DNA of 64,000 nt from Bacteroidota bacterium. GTDB taxonomy: Bacteria > Bacteroidota > Bacteroidia > B-17B0 > Aurantibacillaceae. The stretch covers positions 44,876 through 108,875 of the forward strand of contig JAUXTT010000032.1 of NCBI GenBank assembly GCA_030684395.1, given 5' to 3'. Shown one piece after another: positions 9,620-18,464 of the stretch. How positions within the stretch are numbered: position 1 is the first letter of the stretch; each line of letters opens with the position of its first letter. Under the pieces are notes generated by a model. The model was not told the DNA's origin and did no database searches. It was given only the letters and a program-made list of their open reading frames with translations. A program made the position numbers and the translations under genes.

Positions 9620-10285
9620 TTATTTAATTAATCCAAAATGTATTGTTAAAGGCATTGCTGCGAACAACAAACAAACCACGTAAGAAAATGCAGCACCTGT
9701 AACGCTTAATAATTTTGAGTATTTTTTATGCGTAAGACCTAGTGATTGGAATGCTGATTTAAATCCATGTAACAAATGGTAACAAAGAGAGATTACACCT
9801 AACATGTAAACAGCAACAAAATACCACTTAGAAAAAACCTCTTTCATGCTTTCGAATGTGTTATGCTCGGTGTGTGTGAAAACAGCCACTTTAGTAGGAA
9901 CCCAAAAGTTAGCCAAATGAACTACTAAAAAGATTAGTAACAAAGAACCTAAAATTCCCATTGAACGGCTGTACCATTTACTATTTGCGTTTCCATTGGT
10001 AACAGCATACTTAACCGGACGAGCTTTGTTGTTTTGAATAGTTAAGGTTAATGCCATAAAAATATGTGCGATCAAACCTGCAAATAAACCGATCTCTAAA
10101 ATCCTGACAATTGGGTTGTGCGCCATAAAATCTGCACCGGCATTAAAAGAAACTCCACCATCATTGCAGAATATAAAAGAATTTAATGTAACGTGAACCA
10201 CTAAAAATGAAATGAGGAATAAACCTGTAAGCCCCATTATAATTTTTTTCCCGATTGTAGATTTGGAAAAGTTTTGTTTGCTCAT
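9620..10285 (-). CDS. sdhC: Succinate dehydrogenase cytochrome b558 subunit
   Basis: The protein has 221 residues and five membrane helices (about 14-35, 65-85, 107-130, 150-172, 190-215). Histidines in and near these helices (for example [33 protein letters not shown]) are the likely ligands of the two haem b groups. It anchors SdhAB to the membrane and passes electrons to quinone. It is the first gene of the operon and has a near-perfect Bacteroidota promoter directly upstream. Confidence 0.95.
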   Translation of the reverse strand: MSKQNFSKSTIGKKIIMGLTGLFLISFLVVHVTLNSFIFCNDGGVSFNAGADFMAHNPIVRILEIGLFAGLIAHIFMALTLTIQNNKARPVKYAVTNGNANSKWYSRSMGILGSLLLIFLVVHLANFWVPTKVAVFTHTEHNTFESMKEVFSKWYFVAVYMLGVISLCYHLLHGFKSAFQSLGLTHKKYSKLLSVTGAAFSYVVCLLFAAMPLTIHFGLIK

Positions 10286-10322
10286 AAACTGTTTTTTTGT
10301 CGATTTGATATATTATCGGCAA

Positions 10323-10353
10323 CAAATATAGCTTTCGACACTACAAAAACAAA
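10323..10353 (-). promoter_or_regulatory. Bacteroidota-type promoter of the sdhC-sdhA-sdhB operon
   Basis: On the minus strand, TTTG (10350-10353) is followed by 19 bp and then TATATTTG (10323-10330). This is an exact match to the consensus TTTG-N19-TAnnTTTG. Transcription should begin near 10315, giving a leader of about 30 nt before the sdhC ATG. Confidence 0.8.
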
Positions 10354-10602
10354 GGTTATTGGCAGGTTTCTTCCCTATTGATTTCAACCGTCTATTAACA
10401 GGCAAAATTAAATGTTAAATAGGACTTGTTTAGAATGGTTTTAAATAGAAAAATTCAATGTTCTATAACAGGCATCTTCATCCTGTGCTACCTAATGTAT
10501 GGAATTTTCAGCCATTCCTGCTGAAAATCAGGTTTTTGTATGAATCTTATCATTTGCCCTGCTTTATAAACCCACGTACTTTGTCAAAAAAAAAAGAACA
10601 AC

Positions 10603-11991
10603 ATGAAAAAAATTCTACTACTAGCGTCCATCGGAATTACCTCAATAAGCGAGTTTAATGCTCAGTCAATTCCAAATCCTAGCTTCGAAAACTGGAGCAC
10701 CACAAACTATGAACAGCCAAACCCGTGGAATACTGCAAACACTGAAAACCTGCGCAGAGGCGGGCCAATAAATGTCACGAAAGTTGCAGGCGTATCAGGA
10801 TTTGGAGTAAGAATGGAAACAGCCATCATAAATCCTGATACATTTAATGCTTATATTATAAATAGCAATGGTGATCCTATGGCAGGCGACGGAGGTGTGC
10901 CATATTCACAATTGCCTACTGCTATTACCGGTTCTTACCGTTATAACCTGGGGGTTAATGATACCGCAATCATTTTGGTATTCTTTAAAAAGAACGGGGC
11001 TGTTATAAGTAACGATATTATTAAAATTAAAGGAACAGGCAATCAACCTACATTTGCTGCTTTTAGCTTTCCTTTAACTGTTTCTGTTATTCCCGATTCA
11101 GTGATCGTTGCCGCTGCAAGCAGTAATGCTATCACAAATGAAGGGGTTACTAACGGAAGTTTTCTTGAATTAGATAACCTTGGATTTAGCGGTCCGGGCG
11201 TTACTCAAGCATTGGCAGGTGGGAATTTTGATAATTGGACCTTATACACTCAAAATGTGTTAATGGACTGGAGAACTCAGGGAGAAGGTGTCTCCAAAGT
11301 TTCGCCGGGGCATTCAGGTTCTTTTGCTGTACAAATGGTAACTATGGATTACGGTCCGGGTGAAGGAATCCATGCATCCAGTGTAAGTATTGGCGAACAA
11401 AGCCAGTCAGGGCCAATTGGAGGAATGCCTTTTACTAATCAATTTGATACTTTATGTGGTTATTATAAATATTTCACTCCTTCAAACGACTCAGCGGCAG
11501 TTATGTATAATGTAATGAGTAACGGAATGAACATTGGTGGTATGTACGAAAGCTTTGGCCCGGCAAGTAACTGGACTTATTTCGAATTACCTATTTTTTC
11601 TTTCACTCCTCCCGATACGCTTAATATAAACATGCACTCTTCAGCTAATTATCCTGTAGATAATTCAACGGCAGGAAGCACTTTTATAGTGGATGATGTT
11701 CATTTGAAATCGCAGTTGGTAGGTATAAAATCACTAAATCCATTTGATATGGTTTTTAGCACTTATCCAAATCCTGCTACCGAATTAGTAAATATCAGTT
11801 GGAATAAAACTATTAATGAAAACTTTAATATTAAAGTGTATTCAATAACAGGTCAGTTGATCTCTTCCGAATCAGTTAAAAGCGGAAGTTCAGGTTATCA
11901 ATTAAATGTAAAGGACTACGCAGATGGAACCTATTTAGTAAATATTGAAAGCAGTACTAAAATATGGAGAACTGCTTTTATCAAAAAATAA
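10603..11991 (+). CDS. T9SS type A sorting domain-containing secreted protein
   Basis: The protein has 462 residues with a signal peptide (MKKILLLASIGITSI, cleavage near FNAQS). There are two related beta-sandwich modules. One begins IPNPSFENWSTTNYEQPNPW (about 22-195) and one begins GGNFDNWTLYTQNVLMDW (about 205-370). Both have the FENW/FDNW start seen in carbohydrate-binding-like Bacteroidota surface modules. The C-terminal 75 residues are a type A sorting domain (YPNPATELVNISWN, GTYLVNIESS, AFIKK). No enzyme motif was found. A strong hairpin terminator follows at 12014-12055. Confidence 0.85.
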   Translation: MKKILLLASIGITSISEFNAQSIPNPSFENWSTTNYEQPNPWNTANTENLRRGGPINVTKVAGVSGFGVRMETAIINPDTFNAYIINSNGDPMAGDGGVPYSQLPTAITGSYRYNLGVNDTAIILVFFKKNGAVISNDIIKIKGTGNQPTFAAFSFPLTVSVIPDSVIVAAASSNAITNEGVTNGSFLELDNLGFSGPGVTQALAGGNFDNWTLYTQNVLMDWRTQGEGVSKVSPGHSGSFAVQMVTMDYGPGEGIHASSVSIGEQSQSGPIGGMPFTNQFDTLCGYYKYFTPSNDSAAVMYNVMSNGMNIGGMYESFGPASNWTYFELPIFSFTPPDTLNINMHSSANYPVDNSTAGSTFIVDDVHLKSQLVGIKSLNPFDMVFSTYPNPATELVNISWNKTINENFNIKVYSITGQLISSESVKSGSSGYQLNVKDYADGTYLVNIESSTKIWRTAFIKK

Positions 11992-12013
11992 AATCAACAT
12001 TATACTAAAGCCA

Positions 12014-12055
12014 AAAACCGAGAAGCTCTGTAATTTTTTTACAGGGCTTTTTGGT
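12014..12055 (+). terminator. Rho-independent terminator after the T9SS gene
   Basis: AGCTCTGTA (12024-12032) pairs with TACAGGGCT (12040-12048) around an A/T loop and is followed by TTTTTGG. It lies 23 bp after the stop at 11991. Confidence 0.7.
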
Positions 12056-12133
12056 TCAATAATGGAAACAGGTGGGGCAGGGTTTCCAAACCATGATTCT
12101 GCTAAACCAAAATTAAGTATTAGAAACAATTAA

Positions 12134-12521
12134 AGGGATACGAAAATTTTATGGATAGTGTTTTAAATCTCAGTGTAGACAGGGTGTGCTGAACTTCGGA
12201 CCTCATAATAAAAAAGCCTAACTATTGCCATAAAATCATATGCAATCATTACCAAAATTACTTGATCACTAGTGGTAATATTTAAAGTATCCAAATTGGC
12301 ACCGTGATTAATTTCTCCAATTCCAGATACAATCTCTCCACAGTGGCTTAATTAAAGCAGTTGCCGGCATTGTTTTAGAATGATATTGCCTATTATTTTA
12401 TTTTTTAATCTTGGGAAGTAATAGTAAAAGACATTAAATGAGCAAGTTAGTTATATTGCCAAATTAAATTGATAAGAATCATTTGTAGACTTTAATATGT
12501 GAGTTTAAATTTGGGGTTGTT
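12134..12521 (+). other. Gene-free stretch with a possible decayed coding remnant on the minus strand
   Basis: No intact gene was found. On the minus strand, about 12168-12345 stays open for some 57 codons and reads like real protein (GEIVSGIGEINHGANLDT, then ITTSDQVILVMIAYDF). Just upstream of it, another frame gives MPATALIKPLW, as if a frameshift separated the two parts. I cannot assign a family. The final 100 bp before 12522 are A/T-rich and probably hold the promoter of the Crp/Fnr gene. Confidence 0.3.
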
Positions 12522-13115
12522 ATGAGGAATAAAGATGTTTTTATAAAGCAATTGGTTGCGAAAATTGATTTCGGTAAAGGTGTTTCAAATAAAATAATTG
12601 AGGACATAAATAAGAGTGTATTTTGTAATTATAAAAGTGCTGGTGAGATTGTTTTATTGGAAGGGAAATTATGTAACGATTTATTCTTCCTGAATAAAGG
12701 GTTATTACGTTCTTATTATTCAAATTCAGATGGAGATGATGTAACGTCATCCTTTGTACAGGAAGGTGAGTTTTTCACAAACGTTTATGGTTTTAATTCA
12801 GGATCCCCTTCGAATGAATCAATTGCTGTAATTGAAGATGCAATATACTGTTCGATAAATAAAGATGATTATATGAAACTTACGTTGAAGTATTCTGAAT
12901 TAGCAATGTTGAATTATTTCATAATAAATAATCATAGAATAGAACTTGAAGAACGTATTCGGATGCTTCAAAATTTAGGAGCGAAAGAAAAGTATCGTGC
13001 TTTTGTGTTGAATTATAAAAAAATTATTGATAAAGTAAAACTCATGCACATAGCATCTTTCTTAGGTATTCGACTAGAAACACTTTCCAGGATAAAAAAA
13101 AATAATATAATGTAA
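12522..13115 (+). CDS. Crp/Fnr-family transcriptional regulator
   Basis: The protein has 197 residues. Residues about 25-115 form a cyclic-nucleotide-binding-like beta barrel (GEIVLLEGKLCNDLFFLNKG and SSFVQEGEFFTN). A long dimer helix spans about 118-150 (RIELEERIRMLQNLGAKEKY). A short helix-turn-helix near the end (MHIASFLGIRLETLSRIKK) is the DNA-binding part. It lacks the N-terminal cysteine cluster of true FNR, so oxygen sensing through Fe-S is not supported. Most Bacteroidota members of this group have unknown ligands. A palindrome of the kind this family binds lies immediately after its stop codon (13117-13130), which suggests it may control the next gene or itself. Confidence 0.85.
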   Translation: MRNKDVFIKQLVAKIDFGKGVSNKIIEDINKSVFCNYKSAGEIVLLEGKLCNDLFFLNKGLLRSYYSNSDGDDVTSSFVQEGEFFTNVYGFNSGSPSNESIAVIEDAIYCSINKDDYMKLTLKYSELAMLNYFIINNHRIELEERIRMLQNLGAKEKYRAFVLNYKKIIDKVKLMHIASFLGIRLETLSRIKKNNIM

Positions 13116-13116
13116 T

Positions 13117-13130
13117 TTGACATTTGTCAA
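13117..13130. promoter_or_regulatory. Crp/Fnr-type palindrome TTGAC-N4-GTCAA
   Basis: TTGACATTTGTCAA is a perfect inverted repeat with the spacing of FNR/DNR-type boxes. It begins 2 bp after the stop codon of the Crp/Fnr gene and lies 37 bp before the ATG of the T9SS gene at 13167. Confidence 0.45.
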
Positions 13131-13166
13131 GCGAAAAATCTTATGTATGTAATAACTTAGCTGAAA

Positions 13167-14636
13167 ATGTTAGGTATGGCAAAAATTATTACTACAGCAA
13201 TTTTCCTTTTTTTCCTTACTTTTAACCTGAAAGCAGTTGTTTATACTACCGTTGCTAACGGCGCCTGGAATGCAGGAGCAACATGGTCGCCAAGCGCACC
13301 ACCATGTAATTTACCGGCAGGAAGTTCAATTGTTATTAATCATTTTGTAACATTAACTTGTAATATTATTCTTAATGGTTCAATGACAATTAATGCAGGA
13401 GGCCGGCTCACAGGAAATAGAACTATTACAGTTAATTCAGGTACATCAATTAGTAATAGTGGGTTAATTTCTACAACTACCAATATAAATGTTAACTCCG
13501 GAGGGAGCATAACAAATAATGGAACTATGACTACCACAGCCGATATAAATGTAAATTCAGGCGGCACTTATACAAATAACGGAACGGTAACGGCACTTGA
13601 TTTTAATAATCAAGGAACAACCACAAATAGTGTAACAGGAACTTTAAACACAACAGACGATTTGGACAATCAAAATGGCACATTTACAAATAATGGCAAC
13701 CTTAATATTGCTGATGATTTAAAAAATGACCCTGGTAATTTTACAAATAATGGAGTTATTGTTGTTACAAATGATATCGATAATCAAGACGGTACGTTTA
13801 TAAATAATGGCGGGATTTCGGTTGCGGACGATTTAGATAATCAAGGGGGGACCTGGACAGAAAATGGTAATACAAGTGTTACAAATACGATAGATAATAC
13901 CGGGGGAGGAACAATAACCGGAACCGCTCAATTGTGTGCATCAACAATTGACAATGCAGGTGGAGTAATATCCGGCTCTATTGATATATGTGGCTGTGGA
14001 GGGAGCGGTAATCCGATTATAGGAGGCGGAAGTGTTGGTGGCAGTGTAACATTTTGTTCTCCTACATTACCTGTTGAGTTAAAATATTTTAGTGGTAATG
14101 TTTGCGAAAAAAACATTTGCCTTAATTGGTCAACTTTAACTGAAATAAATAACGACCGTTTTGTTTTGGAAAGAAGTTTTGATGCATTGGTTTTTGAGAA
14201 AATAGGAGAAATAAAATCTAAATCTGTAACGGGTAATTCTACTTCAGAATTGAGTTATGATTTCATGGATTATAATCCAATAGGTTCTTATTCTTACTAT
14301 CGCTTACATCAGTTTGATTTTGATGGTAAAGGTAAATATAGCCCAACAATTTCCGTGTTCTTAGAAAGTAAAAGAAACGTTAGTTTTGTTGTTTATCCTA
14401 ATCCAAATAAAGGTGAATTTACTGTAGACTTTTCGGGGATTGAGAATAACCATGAAATTGCCATTACTATAGTTGATATGGTTGGAAAAATTATTTACGA
14501 AACTGTTGTTTATCAAGACGATATTTTAAGTAATAGTTTTAAAATTATTCCTAATATTGCTTTACCTAGCGGTAAATATTTAGTTAGGATGAAAATAGAA
14601 AGCGTTTCACATACAGTGAAAATGTTGGTAGAGTAA
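13167..14636 (+). CDS. T9SS cargo protein with tandem Asn/Thr/Gly-rich repeats
   Basis: The protein has 489 residues. Either ATG at 13167 or 13176 leaves the signal peptide (about MAKIITTAIFLFF, cleavage near LKAVV) intact. Residues about 90-260 are a ladder of short repeats built on units such as NVNSGGSITNNGT, DLDNQNGTFTNNG and DIDNQDGTFINNG, each about 21-23 residues, the pattern of a right-handed beta-helix. After a Gly-rich linker comes a segment starting LPVELKYFSGN, commonly seen before the T9SS domain, and a type A sorting domain (VYPNPNKGEFTVDFSG, GKYLVRMKI). It is probably a surface or extracellular fibre-like protein. The Crp/Fnr gene lies 51 bp upstream on the same strand. Confidence 0.85.
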   Translation: MLGMAKIITTAIFLFFLTFNLKAVVYTTVANGAWNAGATWSPSAPPCNLPAGSSIVINHFVTLTCNIILNGSMTINAGGRLTGNRTITVNSGTSISNSGLISTTTNINVNSGGSITNNGTMTTTADINVNSGGTYTNNGTVTALDFNNQGTTTNSVTGTLNTTDDLDNQNGTFTNNGNLNIADDLKNDPGNFTNNGVIVVTNDIDNQDGTFINNGGISVADDLDNQGGTWTENGNTSVTNTIDNTGGGTITGTAQLCASTIDNAGGVISGSIDICGCGGSGNPIIGGGSVGGSVTFCSPTLPVELKYFSGNVCEKNICLNWSTLTEINNDRFVLERSFDALVFEKIGEIKSKSVTGNSTSELSYDFMDYNPIGSYSYYRLHQFDFDGKGKYSPTISVFLESKRNVSFVVYPNPNKGEFTVDFSGIENNHEIAITIVDMVGKIIYETVVYQDDILSNSFKIIPNIALPSGKYLVRMKIESVSHTVKMLVE

Positions 14637-14658
14637 CCTCTGATTTTTTATTGATTCC

Positions 14659-14850
14659 TCAAAGGTTTTCTCTATAATCTTTTCTGATCCCTTTCTCCGA
14701 AATATTTATCCAAAGCTTATGAAGTGTGAATATCAGCGGTATTAAACATATTACTATAATTGTTTTAATGTGTATCCAAAAGCAACGTTTTTCATAAACT
14801 CTTACATGGTCAAAACTTCCATCATAACAAAGGAAAGAAATTAAAGTCAC
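14659..14850 (-). CDS. Possible small single-pass membrane protein at the end of the lipid-type cluster
   Basis: The protein has 63 residues and a GTG start at 14850. The GTG overlaps the TGA stop of the adenylating ligase (GTGA arrangement), as in translationally coupled genes. One membrane segment (about 28-44, IKTIIVICLIPLIFTL) is followed by a basic tail. I recognise no family. The coupling and the hydrophobic segment argue for a gene; the short length and rare start codon argue against. Confidence 0.35.
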   Translation of the reverse strand: MTLISFLCYDGSFDHVRVYEKRCFWIHIKTIIVICLIPLIFTLHKLWINISEKGIRKDYRENL

Positions 14851-16454
14851 CGCAAAATCTTCCTCAACTTATCATAATCAATTTTCGAGAAATGACGTGG
14901 ATCCATTGGAATATGGTCAATAAACCAGACATCCTCATATAGCAAACCCGAATCCTTTACTAATTGACGAATAAAACTGTGATCAGATTTCCCTTGTGCT
15001 TCAATGATTAATGTTACTTTATTATTAACTAACATAACCGTTCCGCAATAGATTTCTTTCATGCGGGTTAAAAGATACTCATATATAAAAGGGGAAAGAA
15101 TTTTTCCTTTATAAGTGATCAGGCTATTGCATCTTCCAGTAAGAAATAATTTCCCATCATCACCAATAAAACCTGCATCACCTGTACGGTGCCAAATAAT
15201 GTCACCGGCTTTGATCTTATTCTTTAAAAAGGCTTCATTACTGTTGTAGTATTCGGTGAGCACGTGATGGCCGGATACTATGATCTCCCCTATTACATTG
15301 TTCCCGACAAACATCTTTTCTAATTCTTCAGTGCTATTTACTTTGATGTTGTTTTCAGTAACAGGTATAATGCGTGCATTGATCTTGTCATATAGTTTAC
15401 CAACGCAAATTCCGTTCTTTTCAACTGCTGAATCAAAAGCTGCAAGTTCTTGAAAAGTGATCTCACTGATGGGCTCAGATTCAGTAGAACCATAGATCGC
15501 AGCTCCATGTGAATTAGGAAATGCCTTCATAAACAACTGGCAGTCTTCGGGGTAAACTGTTGCTCCTCCAGTGTATATATGTGTAATACTCGGTAGTTCT
15601 TTAAGGTAATGAAACATATAATTACTAACATGGGAAAGTAAATAAGGAGATGATATGATCCTTGTGCATGCATTACTTTTGATCTGATCCACTATATGTG
15701 TGGGATCCAATGAGGCAGGTTTTCTCGGATCAAAATTCCCTATCACCGAAGTACTTCCAACTCCCAGGTTCATTAATACAAAAATGGGAAGTGTAATTAA
15801 GTCAATGTCTTTTTCAGTTGGATGCAAAGTATTAAGTAACGCATCGAACTGCTCCAGTAAAAACCCGTGAGTACGTTTGGCCGCCTTAGGATTACCGGTA
15901 CTTCCGGTAGTGAAGGTTATGAGGGCGGTAGCTTCTTTTTTACTTGGATGGGGTTCTAATGAAATATCGCATCTCGACTTCGCTCGACGTGACATTTCGT
16001 GCTTAGGATCGAGGTAAACAGAAATTTTTCTAAATGCGGAAGACGTGAACCAAAGCAGACGAGCTTTCTTAATTCCTACCATTGCTTTGCATTCTGCAAT
16101 TTTACAGGCAAGGTTCAAACGTTTTTTAGAAGACCACTGATCCAAAAAAACTGCTGTTGCTCCAATATAAAAAATGGCAAGCATGTTCACATATAAGTTT
16201 ACACTCATGGGAACAAACACTAATACTCTGTCGCCTGCTTTTATGTTTTTGTGATGGTAATAAGCAGCTGTACCCCTCACCTGCTGCCAGAGTTCGGCGT
16301 AGGTAACAGAAGTATCTTTATCCTTGATCGCTATCTTATCGGGATACTTTGTTGCGTTTTCTTTTAATATGGAGATGATGTTGCTCAAGGGTTTAAAAGT
16401 AAGGTTTTTCTCCCATTTGGTTTTAGTTCTGGCTTTTGTGATGCTTCGCTGCAT
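14847..16454 (-). CDS. OleC-like AMP-dependent synthetase/ligase
   Basis: The protein has up to 535 residues and belongs to the ANL adenylating superfamily. The ATP loop TFTTGSTGNPKAAKRTH lies at about 180-196. The adenine motif YGSTESEP is near 322, HRTGDAGFIGDDGKLFLTGR lies at about 420-439, and the C-terminal catalytic lysine is in HFSKIDYDKLRKIL. The core resembles OleC beta-lactone synthetases and related fatty-acyl ligases in details such as DLITLPIFVLMNLGVG and DPRKPASLDP. It should activate a carboxylate or a beta-hydroxy acid by adenylation. The substrate is unknown. The first dozen residues (MQRSITKARTKTK) abut an interspersed repeat, so the true start could be further in. About residues 152-162 derive from an inserted palindromic repeat. 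It is the last large gene of the cluster. Confidence 0.85.
   Translation of the reverse strand: MQRSITKARTKTKWEKNLTFKPLSNIISILKENATKYPDKIAIKDKDTSVTYAELWQQVRGTAAYYHHKNIKAGDRVLVFVPMSVNLYVNMLAIFYIGATAVFLDQWSSKKRLNLACKIAECKAMVGIKKARLLWFTSSAFRKISVYLDPKHEMSRRAKSRCDISLEPHPSKKEATALITFTTGSTGNPKAAKRTHGFLLEQFDALLNTLHPTEKDIDLITLPIFVLMNLGVGSTSVIGNFDPRKPASLDPTHIVDQIKSNACTRIISSPYLLSHVSNYMFHYLKELPSITHIYTGGATVYPEDCQLFMKAFPNSHGAAIYGSTESEPISEITFQELAAFDSAVEKNGICVGKLYDKINARIIPVTENNIKVNSTEELEKMFVGNNVIGEIIVSGHHVLTEYYNSNEAFLKNKIKAGDIIWHRTGDAGFIGDDGKLFLTGRCNSLITYKGKILSPFIYEYLLTRMKEIYCGTVMLVNNKVTLIIEAQGKSDHSFIRQLVKDSGLLYEDVWFIDHIPMDPRHFSKIDYDKLRKILR
15968..16000 (-). repeat. Palindromic interspersed repeat inserted in frame in the ligase gene
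   Basis: The core GTCGAGCGAAGTCGAGA (minus strand) is a typical Bacteroidota interspersed palindrome. It translates as SRRAKSRCD within the segment KHEMSRRAKSRCDISLEP, between the N-terminal part and the ATP loop of the enzyme. The reading frame is kept. Confidence 0.6.
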
Positions 16455-16455
16455 G

Positions 16456-16618
16456 CGGTTCCCTCTCCAAGCCCTTGGAGAGGGTGGCCTTAGCGAAAGG
16501 ATGAGGCAGGCTAGAGTCGGAGGAAAAGGCTGCGGGTGTTATCCCTCATCCTTTCGCTCATGCAACCTTCTCCCGCAGGAGAAGGAACCGCACGGGGCAC
16601 CGCTTCTAATTGGGCTTT
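16456..16618. repeat. Interspersed palindromic repeat, family A copy 1
   Basis: AGCGAAAGGATGAGG pairs perfectly with CCTCATCCTTTCGCT. Outer parts include CCCTCTCC, GGAGAGGG and a terminal AACCGCACGGGGC. Related copies lie at 26241-26390 and 33770-33880, with a fragment at 22303-22348. It fills the gap between the GNAT-like and ligase genes. Confidence 0.7.
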
Positions 16619-16626
16619 TTACTAAG

Positions 16627-17640
16627 TTAAAACCTCCTCATCAAAATTTCATATTCTCTGTAAGTTTCATTATCGTTGGCATTTGAAAAGGTACGTTCAG
16701 AAACTCCGTCATCAATTAAAAAAGCGACTATCAGTTCTTCGTAACCCATTTCCTTTGCTCCTTTTTTAGTGATCTCGTTAAAATAAGTTCCCAATCCGTT
16801 GTATTTGAAGCCGGGTAAACGAGCCGCGCTTTTCATTACCAGTTGCTTTTTGTTATACATGTTGGCAATCGACATGGTAAACCCAACGCAGTTATCACCT
16901 TCAAAAGCAAGGTAGATGGTAGAAGGATGAGCAATCTGTTTCAAAGGAAGATACTTCGCGAAGAACTCTTCTCTTGAAATGGAACTATAAAGAAAATTTT
17001 TTTTGAATCCTTCCAGAGAAAGCTGAAAAATGTATTCCAACTCCTTTTCAAAATTGTTTAGATCGATGGGGCGTAAAATAATGTTCTTCTCTTCAAACAT
17101 TCTTTTGCATTTCTCCAGTTTTTTTTCATCCACTTCATAATGAGTGGTGTGTGTAGATTTATAAGAAGCCAAATTGCTAAAACCTGAACCGTTCAATAAT
17201 TCCTTATAATAAGGCGGAGTAAAAAACTCGGTAAAGAAAACAGGATTCGTTTCCCCATAGCTATCGGGAGGCAATGCAATACGATAATCGTACCAGGTAG
17301 AGCCGGAGATCGGCCCTATCAATACATTCTTGGCGTGTTCTCTTGCTACCTTTTCTACTTTATCCAATAAGAAGCTAGCTACAGCCTGATCGTGGATACA
17401 TTCAAAATTTCCGAAGAAAAAAAGATGCTCGTCTTTGTATTTGATCTCTTCATTAATATAAGAAACGCAACGAGCAACAGGTTGTCCATCCATAATTACT
17501 ACGTGGTATTGATACGCACGATGTGGATTTACTTTCTGAACAAAATTCCGATACTGCGGAAAAGACCCGTATACTTCGTCCAGCACTTCATCAAAGAGGT
17601 GAAAGGTTGCGTCGTTTAAGGTGCCGTTAATTACTTCCAT
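16627..17640 (-). CDS. GNAT-like acyltransferase-fold protein
   Basis: This is a 337-residue soluble protein. Residues about 85-125 carry FFGNFECIHD and LIGPISGSTWYDYR, the latter typical of long GNAT-fold proteins in which two GNAT-like halves are fused. The C-terminal half has VGFTMSIANMYNKKQLV and an acyl-CoA-loop-like segment ending GLGTYFNEITKKGAKEMGYE. Such proteins transfer acyl groups to amines. The acyl donor and acceptor are not predictable here. In the cluster it lies between a CTP kinase-like gene and an adenylating ligase, so it may use the acyl group the ligase activates (inference). Confidence 0.7.
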   Translation of the reverse strand: MEVINGTLNDATFHLFDEVLDEVYGSFPQYRNFVQKVNPHRAYQYHVVIMDGQPVARCVSYINEEIKYKDEHLFFFGNFECIHDQAVASFLLDKVEKVAREHAKNVLIGPISGSTWYDYRIALPPDSYGETNPVFFTEFFTPPYYKELLNGSGFSNLASYKSTHTTHYEVDEKKLEKCKRMFEEKNIILRPIDLNNFEKELEYIFQLSLEGFKKNFLYSSISREEFFAKYLPLKQIAHPSTIYLAFEGDNCVGFTMSIANMYNKKQLVMKSAARLPGFKYNGLGTYFNEITKKGAKEMGYEELIVAFLIDDGVSERTFSNANDNETYREYEILMRRF

Positions 17641-17654
17641 AATGCATAATTAGT

Positions 17655-17757
17655 ATTTTTACCACAAAGAGCACAAAGTATTTTCACAAAGGGCACTAAA
17701 TTTTTATTAATATTTCCTTTGTGAACTTTGCGCCTCCTTCGAGTACTTTGTGGTTAA
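17655..17757. repeat. ACCACAAAG-type interspersed palindrome, copy 1
   Basis: TACCACAAAG near 17660 and CTTTGTGGTTAA near 17745-17756 form imperfect inverted arms with several internal CACAAAG units. The right end contains the stop codon of the CTP kinase-like gene. Similar elements occur at 19559-19644 and in part at 23309-23556. Confidence 0.7.
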
Positions 17758-18464
17758 ATTTTCAAAAGATCAAACATGTATAAAATTAAAAGAATAACCG
17801 AAGGAATGGAAACATTATCTACTCCTTTTTTACTGATAAATTCTACTACTGAAGATAAAGAACTAATTGCAAATACAACCATAAAGGAAGACTTCTTTAC
17901 ACCGTGACATCCTTCTATACATTCACAGGAAAGCCCAATGGAAGGCTGAATAAAAAAGCACCAAAGTGACGAAAGCGCAAAAGCCAATACGAAAAATGCC
18001 AGAAAGCCCGCCAGTGTTTTAGTCTCACTTCCAATCTTAATAGGCTTCCATGGATATGCTTGTCCTACCAAAGCAGCAGCCGGATCACAGAGTGCAAGAA
18101 TAAGAACAGGTAAATAAAAATAAGTGAGATCGTTTGTGTATTCAAATGCCAGATACGACATATAGATAGCAACAGGAAACAAAAATCCTCCGAAAGTAAT
18201 GCGTTTAACACTATGCACCGATTGTAGTAAGTTGAATTTGTCGGTGACAAATAATACAAGCGCAAACAGACTACTCAGCACCAGCACTTGCCAATGTGAA
18301 CTAAGGTATATTGGAAAAAGTAAAGTAATGAATGCTCCAGTGATGTGCGTGAACTTACGGGTGTATTCACTTCTTATTTTTAGCTTATGAAACAGCAACT
18401 CACCTATTGCAAACAAAGCAAGGAATGACACAGCGAATAATATGCAAATAATATAAATATTCAT
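17754..18464 (-). CDS. Diacylglycerol/polyprenol kinase-like CTP-dependent kinase family (SEC59/DGK1/phytol kinase type)
   Basis: The protein has 236 residues and about seven membrane helices. Family marks are RKFTHITGAF at about 36-45 and the segment LALCDPAAALVGQAYPW followed by GSETKTLAGFLAF (about 123-157), corresponding to the DP and K-S/T-x-E/A-G elements of phytol kinase, dolichol kinase and yeast DGK1. These enzymes phosphorylate a lipid alcohol using CTP. Its start codon overlaps the stop of the DUF3419 gene by one base (TAATG), so translation is probably coupled. Next to a UbiA-family gene and HMG-CoA reductase, a prenol or isoprenoid-lipid substrate is the natural guess, but that is inference. 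Confidence 0.75.
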   Translation of the reverse strand: MNIYIICILFAVSFLALFAIGELLFHKLKIRSEYTRKFTHITGAFITLLFPIYLSSHWQVLVLSSLFALVLFVTDKFNLLQSVHSVKRITFGGFLFPVAIYMSYLAFEYTNDLTYFYLPVLILALCDPAAALVGQAYPWKPIKIGSETKTLAGFLAFFVLAFALSSLWCFFIQPSIGLSCECIEGCHGVKKSSFMVVFAISSLSSVVEFISKKGVDNVSIPSVILLILYMFDLLKI

